Part shown: in pieces, positions 62,890 to 64,000 of the stretch | Numbering within the stretch: position 1 is the stretch's first letter | Layout: every line of letters starts with the position of its first letter | Assembly: GCA_028023455.1 (NCBI GenBank) | Contig: JAQFVV010006294.1 | Span: forward strand, 4,241,001-4,305,000 | Source of the DNA: Epiperipatus broadwayi | Taxonomy: Eukaryota; Onychophora; Udeonychophora; Euonychophora; Peripatidae | DNA: 64,000 nucleotides | Reading direction: 5' to 3' | Program-made: the position numbers and the translations under genes | Notes under the pieces: generated by a model | What the model was told of the DNA's origin: nothing | The model's database searches: none | The model's input: the letters and a program-made list of their open reading frames with translations, nothing else

Positions 62890-63293
62890 GCATAGAAATA
62901 ACAATATTAAAAGAAAACATTGGAAAGTGTTTAATCCATGTATTTCACCAGTAATTACATATGGATCTAAAATTTGGACACTTAAAACCAATACAGAAAT
63001 TTCAGGCTACATATTGAAGAATGTAGAGATATATGTTGGGACAAAAGAACAAATAAGTATTTCTGATATCTTCTTAATTCAATTAGACATATTGTTAGAA
63101 CAAATGATAATAAATGGTCATTTAAAGTCCCAAGAGATTATGAAAGATCTAAGAGTGATCACATATAAAATGGATGAATGAAATGAAAAAGTTTACTAGA
63201 ATAATGTAGAGACACGAAGCTGTGATCTAAGGAACTAGATTAAACTTGGAGAAATCTTCATTCTAAAATGAATTGATAATAATTTAAAATGAT
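62890..63293 (+). pseudogene. RTE-like LINE 3' remnant (third copy)
   Basis: An 84-codon frame starting near 62927 has VITYGSKIWTLKT, the counterpart of VLTYGSETWTLNR at 17.1 kb, and ends in TYKMDE (for V-R-W-M-D-E). In broken frames upstream are NNNIKRKHWKVFNPC, and downstream a degraded LNLEKSSF and a TTGATAATAATTTAAAATGATG tail (given in part: TTGATAATAATT). It is older than the full copy at 14.6 kb. Confidence 0.7.
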
Positions 63294-64000
63294 GTCTATA
63301 TTGTGATCTAAAGAAGATTGAAAAGTACAGAGCTAAGAGTAAAGAATGTGTCAATATGACACGAGTAGCTAAGGTGATTGACCAAAAACCAACACATAGA
63401 TTAATGGTCAAAATTGTAACCAATGGAATAATGATAGCTAAAAAATGGCAGGCTCAAAAATATATAAGCTAAACATATCAATACAATACATGCTAATAAT
63501 AATACAATATTTGGGTACCACATATGATTAAACAATAATAAGAGCAATAAGAATAAGTAATAATGAATAAGCATTATTAAGATAAATGTAATAATGCAAT
63601 AAATTAAGGGGGGGGGGGATTCTCATACTTTAAAAATAAAATTTCTCTTAAAATCTAAAGCATATGACATTAAAAGGGATATTCCTTTAAATCTTTTTTC
63701 ACAACACTTCCTCCAAAATACAGCTACATTTTATAATCTTTACAAAAATAACAGGAGCATCAGATTTGTCTTTTATTAAATGAATACAGATCTTTTCTTA
63801 TGTTTTGCCACATTAACACTTTCTTAGAAAAATCATTTATTCTTAAATGTAACTCTTATTGAATAATCTTATGAATAAAATATATCTTGGGTTTTTTATA
63901 TGAATTACTCTAATAATTTACTCTTTTGTTTTACTCTTCAAATTTTGAAAATCTACAAAGAATATAATCATAGTAAGCAATAAAGCATAAGACATACTCC
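63294..64000. other. AT-rich stretch, no gene seen
   Basis: It includes an uninterrupted run of 12 G at about 63608-63619, unusual in such DNA. Confidence 0.5.

Overview
The window looks like a gene-poor, transposon-rich, very AT-rich stretch of an animal nuclear genome. The signs are a full-length RTE-type LINE with its target-site duplication, a tRNA-derived SINE, three Tigger/pogo-type DNA transposon remnants, an LTR retrotransposon with a tRNA-Pro-like primer site, foldback repeats, microsatellites and duplicated non-coding DNA. There are no bacterial-style operons, rRNA genes, clear tRNA genes or CRISPR arrays. I cannot name the species. CpG-to-TpG/CpA differences between the two LTRs, and TGA stops where Arg is expected, suggest a host that methylates CpG.

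Layout. 0.4-1 kb: decayed APE-type LINE on the minus strand. 2.0-2.2 kb: short tandem duplication. 6.0-6.6 kb: endonuclease part of a decayed LINE. 6.6-7.4 kb: tail of a Tigger transposase (minus). 8.0-8.8 kb: old tandem duplication. 8.9-9.1 kb: near-perfect hairpin. 10.4-12.8 kb: decayed LINE reverse transcriptase (plus). 13.0-13.5 kb: 167 uninterrupted TAA units, followed by a duplicated flank. 14.6-17.5 kb: full-length but inactivated RTE LINE with a 13-bp target-site duplication. 17.6-30 kb: mostly featureless AT-rich DNA with SINEs, LINE C-terminal fragments and one possible exon at 21.7 kb. 30.7-31.0 kb: large inverted repeat. 32.1-32.6 kb: tandem duplication. 32.8 kb: small foldback insertion with an 18-bp duplication. 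34.1-34.8 kb: two RTE 3' ends. 37.3-37.4 kb: possible Cys-loop receptor exon (minus). 41.5-42.9 kb: Tigger element lacking its catalytic core. 44.8-45.8 kb: another Tigger tail. 48.96-56.04 kb: LTR retrotransposon with 1.7-kb LTRs and only a broken gag. 56.3-57.2 kb: cluster of foldback repeat copies. 58.2-60.6 kb: diverged tandem duplication of about 1.3 kb. 62.9-63.3 kb: RTE 3' remnant.

There is no gene network to describe. Almost every recognisable coding signal is a broken mobile-element gene. The two host-exon candidates (21.7 kb plus, 37.3 kb minus) are weak single-exon guesses. The most distinctive content is a family of short foldback insertions. At least two copies are flanked by perfect 13- and 18-bp direct repeats, and I do not recognise the family.
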